From REEB85 sp018971455 (GTDB taxonomy: Bacteria > Pseudomonadota > Alphaproteobacteria > Acetobacterales > Acetobacteraceae): a stretch of DNA of 38,267 nt. Positions within the stretch are counted from its first letter, which is position 1, and every line of letters begins with the position of its first letter. The stretch covers positions 1 to 38,267 of the forward strand of contig JAGWNT010000034.1 of NCBI GenBank assembly GCA_028871195.1, read 5' to 3'. This document shows, in pieces, positions 1 to 7,583 of the stretch. A program made the translations under genes and the position numbers. The notes under the pieces were generated by a model, which was given only the letters and a program-made list of their open reading frames with translations, made no database searches and had not been told where the DNA came from.

Positions 1-2843
1 CCGACCAGGTCCAGCGTCTGATCCACCGCGCCGCCCAGCCCGCTTGCGATGATGACGCCGTTATTGGCGAAGCTCGCGGCGTTGATGGTGCCGCCACCCT
101 GGATGGTATGGCCGGCCTCGACGGTCAGCACCGTGGCCGTCGCCGCGCCGGTGCCGATTTCGAACCCGCCGCCATTGAGGTTGATCGAATTGCCCGCCCA
201 CATGGTCAGCCCGGCCGCCGAGGCCGATGCGGCCGTGGCGTTGCTGGTGACGATGAAGCTGCTGTGCACGGCGCCCGCGCCGGCGGTCAGCGTTCCACCG
301 ACATTGTTGCCGCCGATATAGAGCGTGCCGCCGATCTGCAGGTTGCCGCCGTCGCTGACCGAGACGGCGCCGGCGCCGTTGAACCCGTCCACGAAATCAC
401 CGCCATCGGTGACCCGCGACCCGCCGACGCCATTGCCCACCGCCAGCGTGCCGGTGGCGCCGGCGTTCAGGCCGAGCACGAGGCCCGCATTGATGCCGGT
501 GACGCTGCCGCCATTGTTCACGTTCACCGCGGCCGAATCGCTCACATCCAGCGTGCCGCTGCCGCTCACGCCGATCGCCAGCGGCCCGCCGCCGGTATCG
601 AGCGTGCTGGTCGAGGTCATGTTGACGAAGCCGCTGGCCCCGCTGTCCACGCCGACGGCCATCTTGTACGTGCCGCTCGCCTCGCCGGCGCCGAGCGCCA
701 CGTTGCCGCCCATCATCTGCAGCGAGCCGCTGCCACCGAGCCCGACCGAGAGCCACGGCAGCTGGCCGGCGGAGATGGTGGAGGTGCCGAAGACGATCCC
801 GCCGCTGGGCGGCGTGCTGGCCGCCGTGCCGATATTCCAGCGCGCGCCGTTCTGCACGGTGGCCGAGCCCGAGGAGCCGGCGGTAACGCCGAGGACGGCG
901 AAGTTGGCGTCGTTCAGCGTCGCGGAATTGTCCACCGTCAGCACGCCCGCGCCGCCGCTCTTGACGCCTGGTCCGGAGGTGGCGGAGCTCAGGGCGGGCA
1001 GGCCGCCGCCCACCAGCATGCTGCCGGCATAGGGCGTCGAGGCATCGGCGTTGGTGTCGTTCCAGACGGTCTTCGGCCCGGTGATGGTCAGGCTCGCCGT
1101 GTTGGTGCTGGTGTTGACGAAATTGTAGCCGCCGATCGAGGCGTAGGTGTCGGTCACCGACGTGCCGGTGACGCTGGTGGTGCTGCTCTGGACGAACGCG
1201 TAGGCGAGGTCGTTGGCGCCGACGGCGATGGCGCCGCCGGAGCTGATCGTGCCGTCGGTGATGGTCACGCCCTGGTTGAGGGTGAGGCCGGCGAGGCCGT
1301 AGCCGGTCGTATAGGGCACGGCGCCGCTCACGCCGATCGAGCCGCCCGGATCGATGGTCAGCCCGTTCGGCGAGAGGGCCAAGAAGCTGGTGGCGCTGAC
1401 CGTGCCGGCGCCGGTGATGTGCACCCGGCCCTGCTCGGAGAAGAAGGCGCCGCCATGCCCGCCCGTGGGAGCCGCGAGGGACAGGGTGTTGTTGATCACC
1501 AGCGTCGCCGCCGGGTCGGCGAAGATCACGCTGCCGGCGCTCTCGGCGCTGTTGATCGTCAGCGTGTATTTGGCCAGGCCGTGGGTCTGGAAATTGGAGA
1601 TCTCGGTCGCGCTCATCGCGATGTCGACGGCCTGGTTGGCGCCCGGCAGTCCGCCCGCGCCGCTGCCGCCCGTCCATTGGCCCGAGGCGCCCCAATCCAC
1701 CGTGCCGCCCGAGACGGTGAAGCCCGCCCAGTCGGCAATGGTCGGCGTGACGGTGACGGCGCCGCTGGTCGCCGATTGCAGCACGATGAAGGTATTGGTG
1801 CCGCTGGCCGTCACGTTGAAATTGCCGGTGCTGGCGCCGCCAATGGTGCCGCTGCTGTCCAGCCAGTCGCCGGCGATGCGCAACGCCGCGACCACCGTGG
1901 CGCCGCTCTGGATGACCAGCACGTCATGGCCATAGGTCGTGCTGGTGCCATAGGAGAAGGTGTCGCCGGTGCCGTTCAGCCCGACCAGCTCGATGGTGTC
2001 GGCGGTCTGCAGGCCGAGGATATGCGCGCCGAACTTCCCGGCCTTGCCGGCCTCGATCTTGAGCATGCCGGCGCCGTCGCCGAAGATGACCGACTGCGAA
2101 CCCGGCATGTTGTTGGCGACATCGAGCGTCGCGCCATTGCCCGCGCCGAGGATTTCGGTGGCGCCCGACACGCTGGCCATGCCGGCTTTGAGGATGATGT
2201 CGGCCGCCGCCGCCATGCCGGCATCGAGCATGAAGCCGTTATTGGCGAAGCGGGTGGAGGCGTTGGTGTCGGCGTTGACGACGATCGTCTCGCCGAGATT
2301 CAGCACCGGCCCCTGGCTGATGAACATGCCGGGGTTGGCGGTGCCGTTCTGGGCGACGTTGAGGTCGAGCGTGCCGCCGGCCTGGGTGGCGAGAATGAAG
2401 GCGTTGGAGTTGATGGTGCCGGCGGCGTTGATGACCACCGCGCCCGCCGTGCTGGTTTGAATGAACTGGGTCTGCGAGCTGCCGCCGCCATTGGGGTCGA
2501 TCTGGAAGCTGGTGGCGGTGGTGCCGGTGAGGTCGATCGTCGCTCCGCCGGCCAGGTTGAAGGTCGAGGTCAGGATGGTGGCATCGGTGATGTTCACCAC
2601 GCCGAGCGAGCCGAGCGCGACCGTGTCGGAGGTGAAGCTCGTGCCGACGAAGCCCAGCGTATCGCCACTGCCGGCGATCTGCAGCGTGTTGTTGGTGAGG
2701 GACCCGCCGGTCAGCAGAAAGGGCTGGCTGTTGGCGAGAAATATGGCCGTGTCGCCGTTGGCGGGTGGTCCGGAGGGGCTCCAGTTTGCGGGATTGGTTG
2801 CGTCGCTGCTCGTCGTGCCAAGCCACGTGTAGGTCGTCACCAT
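1..2843 (-). CDS. Large beta-strand-repeat surface/secreted protein, N-terminal 947 residues (3' end outside window)
   Basis: Reading the minus strand from the ATG at 2843 gives an uninterrupted frame to the left edge, rich in Gly, Ala, Thr, Ser, Val and Asn with almost no Cys, Lys or His. The composition and the alternating hydrophobic/polar pattern ('GGTLDLNVAQNG', 'GNGVGGSRVTDGG') are those of stacked beta-helix passengers. The N-terminus 'MVTTYTWLG...NPANWSP' has no signal peptide. A similar Trp-containing motif ('GGTVDWGASGQWTGG') recurs near residue 376. Proteins with this start in Acetobacteraceae often end in a Hint or type I secretion domain; that end is not visible here, so secretion by type I or as an autotransporter is inference. 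A candidate promoter lies 31-60 bases upstream. A long open frame on the opposite strand (108-2933) is a codon-register mirror of this gene. The product could equally be called an adhesin or S-layer-like protein. Confidence 0.8.
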   Translation of the reverse strand, partial: MVTTYTWLGTTSSDATNPANWSPSGPPANGDTAIFLANSQPFLLTGGSLTNNTLQIAGSGDTLGFVGTSFTSDTVALGSLGVVNITDATILTSTFNLAGGATIDLTGTTATSFQIDPNGGGSSQTQFIQTSTAGAVVINAAGTINSNAFILATQAGGTLDLNVAQNGTANPGMFISQGPVLNLGETIVVNADTNASTRFANNGFMLDAGMAAAADIILKAGMASVSGATEILGAGNGATLDVANNMPGSQSVIFGDGAGMLKIEAGKAGKFGAHILGLQTADTIELVGLNGTGDTFSYGTSTTYGHDVLVIQSGATVVAALRIAGDWLDSSGTIGGASTGNFNVTASGTNTFIVLQSATSGAVTVTPTIADWAGFTVSGGTVDWGASGQWTGGSGAGGLPGANQAVDIAMSATEISNFQTHGLAKYTLTINSAESAGSVIFADPAATLVINNTLSLAAPTGGHGGAFFSEQGRVHITGAGTVSATSFLALSPNGLTIDPGGSIGVSGAVPYTTGYGLAGLTLNQGVTITDGTISSGGAIAVGANDLAYAFVQSSTTSVTGTSVTDTYASIGGYNFVNTSTNTASLTITGPKTVWNDTNADASTPYAGSMLVGGGLPALSSATSGPGVKSGGAGVLTVDNSATLNDANFAVLGVTAGSSGSATVQNGARWNIGTAASTPPSGGIVFGTSTISAGQLPWLSVGLGGSGSLQMMGGNVALGAGEASGTYKMAVGVDSGASGFVNMTSTSTLDTGGGPLAIGVSGSGTLDVSDSAAVNVNNGGSVTGINAGLVLGLNAGATGTLAVGNGVGGSRVTDGGDFVDGFNGAGAVSVSDGGNLQIGGTLYIGGNNVGGTLTAGAGAVHSSFIVTSNATAASASAAGLTMWAGNSINLNGGGFEIGTGAATATVLTVEAGHTIQGGGTINAASFANNGVIIASGLGGAVDQTLDLV

Positions 2844-2873
2844 GCCCGGGTTCCCGCCTTATTTCCCCGCGCC

Positions 2874-2903
2874 ATTGTCCCGGGCGGGCCCGTGTTATGT
2901 CAA
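2874..2903 (-). promoter_or_regulatory. Candidate sigma-70 promoter of the large beta-repeat protein
   Basis: On the minus strand a perfect TTGACA (2903-2898) is followed after 18 bases by GACAAT (2879-2874), which matches four of six positions of TATAAT. It sits just past the stop of the aldo/keto reductase and about 30 bases before the ATG at 2843. The spacer is very GC-rich and contains GGGCCCGCCCGGG, which could also fold as a small hairpin. Confidence 0.45.
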
Positions 2904-2919
2904 TCTTTTGTAAATCCAC

Positions 2920-3861
2920 TCAATTCGCGGTGATGCGGTCGATTTCCGCCAATTCCTCGGCCCCCAGCGCCCAGCCGCCGGCCCGGGCATTCTGCTCGAG
3001 CTGCTCGGGCTTCGTCGCCCCGGCGATCACGCTGGCCACCGGCGCCTGGGCGAGCAGCCAGCTGAAGGCCAGCTCCAGGGCGGTGTGGCCGCGCGCCTCG
3101 GCGAAGTCGATCAGCTTCTCGCTGATCTGCCAGTTCCGCTCGGTCAAATAGCGGTCGGCCAGGCGCTCGGTCTTGGTCAGGCGCGCATTCTCGGGCAGCG
3201 GCGCGTTGCGGCGGTACTTGCCGGTCAGCAGGCCGCTGGCGAGCGGGAAATAGGGCAACAGGCCGAGGCCATGGGCGCGCATCGCCGGCATCAGCTCGGC
3301 CTCGGCGGCGCGCTTGACCAGCGAATACTCGTCCTGGCACGACACGAAGCCGGCCAGCCCCAGGGTCCGCGCCGTCCATTGCGCGCCGGCGACCTCCCAG
3401 GACGGCATGTTCGACACCCCGACATAGCGCACCTTGCCCTGGCGGATCAGGTCGTCCAGCGCCCGCAGCGTCTCCTCGATGGGGGTGCGCGGGTCCGGCC
3501 GGTGCAGCTGGTAGAGGTCGATCCAGTCGGTGCGCAGGCGCCGCAGGCTGTCCTCCACCGCCTTCATGATCCAGGCGCGCGAGCCGCCCTGGTGCTCGCC
3601 ATCCTCGGCCATCGCCATGCCGAACTTGGTGGCCAGCACGATGCGCTTGCGGTTCTCGCCGAGCACCTCGCCCATGGCGGTCTCGGAGCCGCCGCGCTCG
3701 CCATAGACATCGGCGGTGTCGAACAGGGTGATGCCGAGATCGAGCGCCTTGTGGATCACCGCCCTGGTGGCGGCAAGGTCGATGCGGGCGCCGAAATTGT
3801 TGCAGCCCAGGCCGATCGCCGAGACGCGCAGGCCGGAGGCGCCGAGGTTGCGGATGTCCAT
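2920..3861 (-). CDS. Aldo/keto reductase, 313 aa
   Basis: NADPH-dependent carbonyl reductase of the AKR superfamily with a TIM-barrel fold, predicted cytosolic. The catalytic tetrad is visible: Asp48 and Tyr53 in 'FDTADVYG', Lys79 in 'LATKF' and His120 in 'DLYQLH'. The segment 'VRYVGVSNM' and the cofactor-binding tail 'VIAGATKPEQLEQN' are also typical. The sequence most resembles the potassium-channel-beta/YajO-type group rather than the shorter AKR5 type found at 25118-25936. The length is normal. It starts at ATG 3861; a weak promoter candidate (TTGACC at 3922-3917, GACACT at 3899-3894) precedes it. The large beta-repeat gene follows 76 bases downstream on the same strand but appears to have its own promoter. 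The substrate cannot be read from sequence. Confidence 0.92.
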   Translation of the reverse strand: MDIRNLGASGLRVSAIGLGCNNFGARIDLAATRAVIHKALDLGITLFDTADVYGERGGSETAMGEVLGENRKRIVLATKFGMAMAEDGEHQGGSRAWIMKAVEDSLRRLRTDWIDLYQLHRPDPRTPIEETLRALDDLIRQGKVRYVGVSNMPSWEVAGAQWTARTLGLAGFVSCQDEYSLVKRAAEAELMPAMRAHGLGLLPYFPLASGLLTGKYRRNAPLPENARLTKTERLADRYLTERNWQISEKLIDFAEARGHTALELAFSWLLAQAPVASVIAGATKPEQLEQNARAGGWALGAEELAEIDRITAN

Positions 3862-3997
3862 GATGTGGGGGGTCCCTGGGTGGATGTGGCGGCAGTGTCG
3901 CGGGTTCGACCGCGATGGTCAAAATCCTCGCGCTTCAAGCCGCGCCGGATTTCATGCTATGCTTGTTCAATAACACAAATACCAAGGGAGGATCACC

Positions 3998-4447
3998 ATG
4001 ATCGCACGCCGCTTCAGCCTCGCCGCAGCCCTGGCCCTGCTGCCCTTCGGGGCCGTCCGCGCCGCCACCCTGGTCGGCAAGGAGCACCGCGTCACCTTCC
4101 AGGTCAGCAGCAACGACAAGGCGGTGATGAACCTCACGCTCAACAATATCGGCAATCTGCAGAACGAGTTCCACAAGCTCGGCCAGACCGTGCAGATGGA
4201 GCTGGTGGCCTTCGGCCCGGGGCTGGTCATGCTGCGCGACGACACCAGCCCGGTGAAGGCCCGCCTCACCCAGATGAAGGAGGCGATGCCCAACCTCACG
4301 CTGTCGGCCTGCAACAACACCAAGCTGGCCATGGAGCGCGCCGAGGGGCACGAGATCATCATCCTGCCGGTCGCCCGCATCGTGCCGGCCGGCATCGTGC
4401 GCCTGATCAACCTGCAGGAGCAGGGCTGGGCGTATATCCGCGCCTGA
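3998..4447 (+). CDS. Periplasmic DsrE-family protein, 149 aa
   Basis: Small protein with a clear Sec signal peptide (Arg4-Arg5, hydrophobic 6-17, likely cleavage after Ala22 in 'VRA'). The mature part fits the DsrE/DsrF-like fold: 'RVTFQVSSND', 'VMNLTLNNIGNLQNEF', 'MELVAFGPGL' and a conserved Cys105 in 'LSACNNT'. Family members with signal peptides occur near sulfur or redox genes in proteobacteria, but no sulfur-oxidation genes are seen here, so the role is open. The start is ATG 3998 with a strong ribosome site (GGAGG at 3987-3991, spacing 6). It is transcribed divergently from the aldo/keto reductase and lies about 100 bases before a LysR gene on the same strand. Confidence 0.88.
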   Translation: MIARRFSLAAALALLPFGAVRAATLVGKEHRVTFQVSSNDKAVMNLTLNNIGNLQNEFHKLGQTVQMELVAFGPGLVMLRDDTSPVKARLTQMKEAMPNLTLSACNNTKLAMERAEGHEIIILPVARIVPAGIVRLINLQEQGWAYIRA

Positions 4448-4545
4448 CCGCGGCCGGCGCGGCCCACGCCATCGTCAGCCGGGCTGGGCCGCCCCTTGTC
4501 ATTCGCCGAAACAATGTGATCTGCTCGCGGCCATCAGGAATCCGG

Positions 4546-5484
4546 ATGGCCCCCTTGCAAGGATCATTGCGCGACATCCGGCTTTTCGTCGCCGCCTGGG
4601 AGGAACGCTCCTTCACCCTGGCCGCCCAGCGCGAGCACGCCACCCAGTCCGGCGTCTCCCAGCACATCCGCAACCTCGAGAGCGCGTTCGGCGTGCAGCT
4701 CTTCATCCGCGACAAGGGCCGCATCGCGCCGACCCCGGCCGCCGACGCCTATTACCGCCGCGCCATCGACGTGCTGCGCGCCCATGACAGCGCCAGCCGC
4801 GTGCTGCGCGCCTATTGCGAGGGGTTGGACGGGCAGATCGTCGTCGGGCTGATGCCGACCATGACGCGGTGCACCCTGGCCCCGGCGCTGGCCCGCTTCG
4901 TCGCCGCCCATCCCAACGTCAATGTGCGGGTGACCGAAGGCTACAGTGCCGCGCTGACGCAGATGGTCAGCGCGGGCGATGTCGATTTCGCCATCGTGCC
5001 GGCCTTCGCCGGCGCGCCCGGGCTGAAGAGCCGGCTGTTCCTGCGCACGCCCGAACTGCTGGTCTCCGCCGCCGCCTCGCCGCTGCGCCACGGGGTGCCG
5101 GTGCGCCTGGCCGAGCAGGCCCCGCTGAAGCTGGTGATGCCGAGCCGGGCCAACACGCGGCGCGGCACGGTGGAGACCTACTGCGCCATGGTGGGGGCGG
5201 AGATCACGCGCGTGATCGAGCTTGACGCGATGTTCGGCACGCTGGACTTCATCGCCCGCAGCGACTGGCTCGCCATCCTGCCGGCGCTGATCATGGGCCC
5301 CGAATCGGGCGCCGGCTTCACCGTCAACCCGATCGTCGATCCGCCGCTCAACCTCGATCTCGTGCTGATCGAGCCGGCGCATCGCGAACTGGCGCCGGCC
5401 GCCGCCCTGTTCCTCGATCTGCTGGCCGAGGAGGCGCGCCGCCTGTCGGCGGCCTGGGAGCTGCCTGCGCATCACGAAACCTGA
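4546..5484 (+). CDS. LysR-family transcriptional regulator, 312 aa
   Basis: The N-terminal winged helix-turn-helix is seen at about residues 8-65 ('FTLAAQREHATQSGVSQHI', 'LESAFGVQLF'), followed by a LysR substrate-binding domain from about residue 95 ('IVVGLMPTMT', 'GDVDFAIVPAF', 'LDFIARSDWLAILP'). The length is typical. ATG 4546 was chosen because the family start falls about ten residues before the helix-turn-helix; an in-frame GTG at 4516 is an alternative with ten extra residues. The luciferase-like oxidoreductase follows 86 bases downstream on the same strand and is the likely target or operon partner. The frame stays open well upstream, but that part does not resemble protein. Confidence 0.9.
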   Translation: MAPLQGSLRDIRLFVAAWEERSFTLAAQREHATQSGVSQHIRNLESAFGVQLFIRDKGRIAPTPAADAYYRRAIDVLRAHDSASRVLRAYCEGLDGQIVVGLMPTMTRCTLAPALARFVAAHPNVNVRVTEGYSAALTQMVSAGDVDFAIVPAFAGAPGLKSRLFLRTPELLVSAAASPLRHGVPVRLAEQAPLKLVMPSRANTRRGTVETYCAMVGAEITRVIELDAMFGTLDFIARSDWLAILPALIMGPESGAGFTVNPIVDPPLNLDLVLIEPAHRELAPAAALFLDLLAEEARRLSAAWELPAHHET

Positions 5485-5560
5485 TCGGCGGGCGGAGAAT
5501 CCATGATTCCGGCGCCGGGCGGGCCCGCCTGTATGAGCGGGCACCGCGTCGATCGTCACC

Positions 5561-5565
5561 GGAGG
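5561..5565 (+). promoter_or_regulatory. Ribosome binding site fixing the start of the luciferase-like gene
   Basis: GGAGG at 5561-5565 lies five bases before ATG 5571. This favours ATG 5571 over the in-frame GTG at 5565, which would overlap the ribosome site. Confidence 0.75.
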
Positions 5566-5570
5566 TGCCC

Positions 5571-6665
5571 ATGCAGCTCGGCTTCTTCACCATGCCGATC
5601 CACCCGCTGGGCAAGGATTGGCGGCAATCCCTGCGCGAGGATCGCGAGGCCTTCATCCTGGCCGACGCGCTCGGCTTCGTCGAAGGCCTGGTCGGCGAAC
5701 ACGTCACCGACCAGGCGGAGAACATCACCTCGTCGGCCATGTTCATCGCCACGCTGGCGGACGCCACCAGGCGCATCCGCCTCGGCACCGGCACGGTCAA
5801 CATGCCCAACACCCACCCCGCCGCGGTGGCCGGCCAGCTCGCCATGCTCGACCATCTGCTCGACGGGCGGCTGATCTTCGGCATCAGCCCGGGCGGCTTG
5901 CTGTCGGATGCCGAGGCGTTCGGCAATCTGGACGCCAACCGCAACGAGATGTTCCTCGAAGCCATCAACCAGGTGCTGGCGATCTGGGCGGGCGAGCCGC
6001 CCTACAACCTCGACGGCAAATACTGGAAGATCTCGACCGCGCGCACCCATGTGCCGGCCTTCGGCCAGGGCATCATCGCCCGCCCGCTGCAACGCCCGCA
6101 CCCGCCCATTCTGGTGACCGCGGTGGCGCCGCATTCGCGCGGCGTCACCGCGGCAGCGGCGCGCGGGTGGGAGCCGGTCTCGGCGAATTTCCTCATGCCG
6201 GTCTGGGTCAGGAGCCACTGGCCGCGCTACGTCGAGGGCTGTGCGATGGCCGGCCGCCCGGCGCTGGCGGAGAACTGGCGCGTCGCGAAAAGCGTGTTCG
6301 TGGCGGACGATCTGGCCACCGCGCGCCGCTACGCCACGGCGCCGGACAGCCCCTATCGCGCCTATTACCACGCGCTGCTCAGCAAGCTCGCGCGCAACGG
6401 GCGCATCGAGCTGTTCAAGACCCGTCCCGGGCAGCCGGATCACGAGATCACGCTCGACCATGTCTGCGAGAAGCTCGTCATCTGGGGCACGCCGGACAAG
6501 GTGGCCGACGAGCTCCTCGCCTTCCGCGAGGAGGTCGGCGATTTCGGCACGCTGCTCTATGCCGGCAAGGACTGGGCCGACCCGGCGCTCGGCCGCCGCT
6601 CGATGATCCTCGCCGCCGAGCAGGTGCTGCCCCGCGTCAACGCCGCCATCGGCGCGGCGGGCTAG
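5571..6665 (+). CDS. LLM-class (luciferase-like) flavin-dependent oxidoreductase, 364 aa
   Basis: TIM-barrel flavin (FMN or F420) monooxygenase-type protein. Family features: the N-terminal strand 'MQLGFFTMPIHP', 'FVEGLVGEHVTD', 'IRLGTGTVNMPNTHP', 'LDGRLIFGISPGG' and the C-terminal segment 'VIWGTPDKVADELLAF'. It resembles the limonene-monooxygenase/alkanal-monooxygenase branch, but the substrate cannot be assigned. Length is normal. It follows a LysR gene on the same strand. Its TAG stop shares the palindrome CTAG (6662-6665) with the stop of the convergent epimerase gene, so the two reading frames overlap by four bases. Confidence 0.9.
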   Translation: MQLGFFTMPIHPLGKDWRQSLREDREAFILADALGFVEGLVGEHVTDQAENITSSAMFIATLADATRRIRLGTGTVNMPNTHPAAVAGQLAMLDHLLDGRLIFGISPGGLLSDAEAFGNLDANRNEMFLEAINQVLAIWAGEPPYNLDGKYWKISTARTHVPAFGQGIIARPLQRPHPPILVTAVAPHSRGVTAAAARGWEPVSANFLMPVWVRSHWPRYVEGCAMAGRPALAENWRVAKSVFVADDLATARRYATAPDSPYRAYYHALLSKLARNGRIELFKTRPGQPDHEITLDHVCEKLVIWGTPDKVADELLAFREEVGDFGTLLYAGKDWADPALGRRSMILAAEQVLPRVNAAIGAAG

Positions 6666-7576
6666 TCCGGCACGGATCCGGCCGCGGCGTCCGGCGGCGC
6701 CGCGCGCCAATAGGCGATCGCGTCCGCCACGCCCTCTGCCAGCCCGATGCGCGGCGCGAAGCCGAGTTCCGCGCGCAGGCGCCGCCCATCGGCCACCAGC
6801 GCCGGGGGCTCGCCGTCGCGCATCGGCAGGGCGGCGAATCGCAGCAGCCCCGCCCCGCCAAGCTGGCGCGCCGCCTCGCGCGCGAGATCGGCCAGGGCGA
6901 TGCCCGCGCCGGCGCCGATATTCACCGCCCCGCCCAGCGCGGAGTCGAGCAGGGCCGCCAGGGCGGCGCCGACATCGCCCACGGCCATCACGTCGCGGAT
7001 CTGCGTCCCCGCGGTGAGGGCCACCGGCGTGCCGTGCAGCAGCCCCTGGATCACCTCGGGCAGCAGACGCCCGCGCGCCTCATGCGGCCCGTACGGGAAG
7101 AACAGCCGCGCCCAGGCCCCCAGATGCCCGGCCGCCCCGAAATCCTGCCCGAGCGCCAGCTTGGCCGCGCCATAGGCGGTTGCCGGCGCCGGGCCCGCAT
7201 TGGCCTCGGCCAGCACCGGTCGATCCCAGACATATTCGGCGCAGCTGCCGACACCGACCGCGCGCCGGCCGCCGGCGGCGATGAACCCGGCCAGCAGCGC
7301 CCGGCCAGCCTCCCGCCACGCCGCGTTGGCCGGCGACGTCCAATAGCCCTGCGTCACGTCCCAGGCGGCGTGCAGCAGATGCGTCGCCCCGATGCGCGCG
7401 AGCAGCCCGGGCAGCGCCGGCAGATCGAGCAGGTCGCCGCGATGCATGACGACGCCATCAACCGGCGGGCCGGCCCGGCGCGACACGCCGTGCACCTCGT
7501 AGCCACGCGCCCGCAGCGGTGCCACGCAGGCGCGGCCGATGAAGCCCGATGCCCCGGTCAGCAGCACCCGGCGCAT
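6662..7576 (-). CDS. NAD-dependent epimerase/dehydratase (extended SDR), 304 aa
   Basis: Extended short-chain dehydrogenase acting on nucleotide sugars or similar substrates. Visible features: the Rossmann motif 'TGASGFIG' (residues 7-14), Ser111 in 'GVGSCAEY', and the catalytic Tyr135-x3-Lys139 in 'TAYGAAK'. It also has 'ARLFFPYGPHE' and 'RDVMAVGDVGAAL', typical of sugar epimerase-like members. ATG 7576 puts the Rossmann motif at the expected place; the frame is open upstream but overlaps the preceding gene. It is the last gene of a three-gene minus-strand operon (ELM1-family, 629-aa protein, epimerase), seven bases after the previous stop. Context suggests a glycan-modifying role. Confidence 0.88.
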   Translation of the reverse strand: MRRVLLTGASGFIGRACVAPLRARGYEVHGVSRRAGPPVDGVVMHRGDLLDLPALPGLLARIGATHLLHAAWDVTQGYWTSPANAAWREAGRALLAGFIAAGGRRAVGVGSCAEYVWDRPVLAEANAGPAPATAYGAAKLALGQDFGAAGHLGAWARLFFPYGPHEARGRLLPEVIQGLLHGTPVALTAGTQIRDVMAVGDVGAALAALLDSALGGAVNIGAGAGIALADLAREAARQLGGAGLLRFAALPMRDGEPPALVADGRRLRAELGFAPRIGLAEGVADAIAYWRAAPPDAAAGSVPD

Positions 7577-7583
7577 GGCGGGT

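Noticed and set aside
108..2933. 941-codon open frame on the plus strand opposite the beta-repeat gene
   Set aside because: It is the codon-aligned complement of a GC-rich gene, dominated by Ala, Gly, Arg, Asp and His, with no domain or ribosome site.
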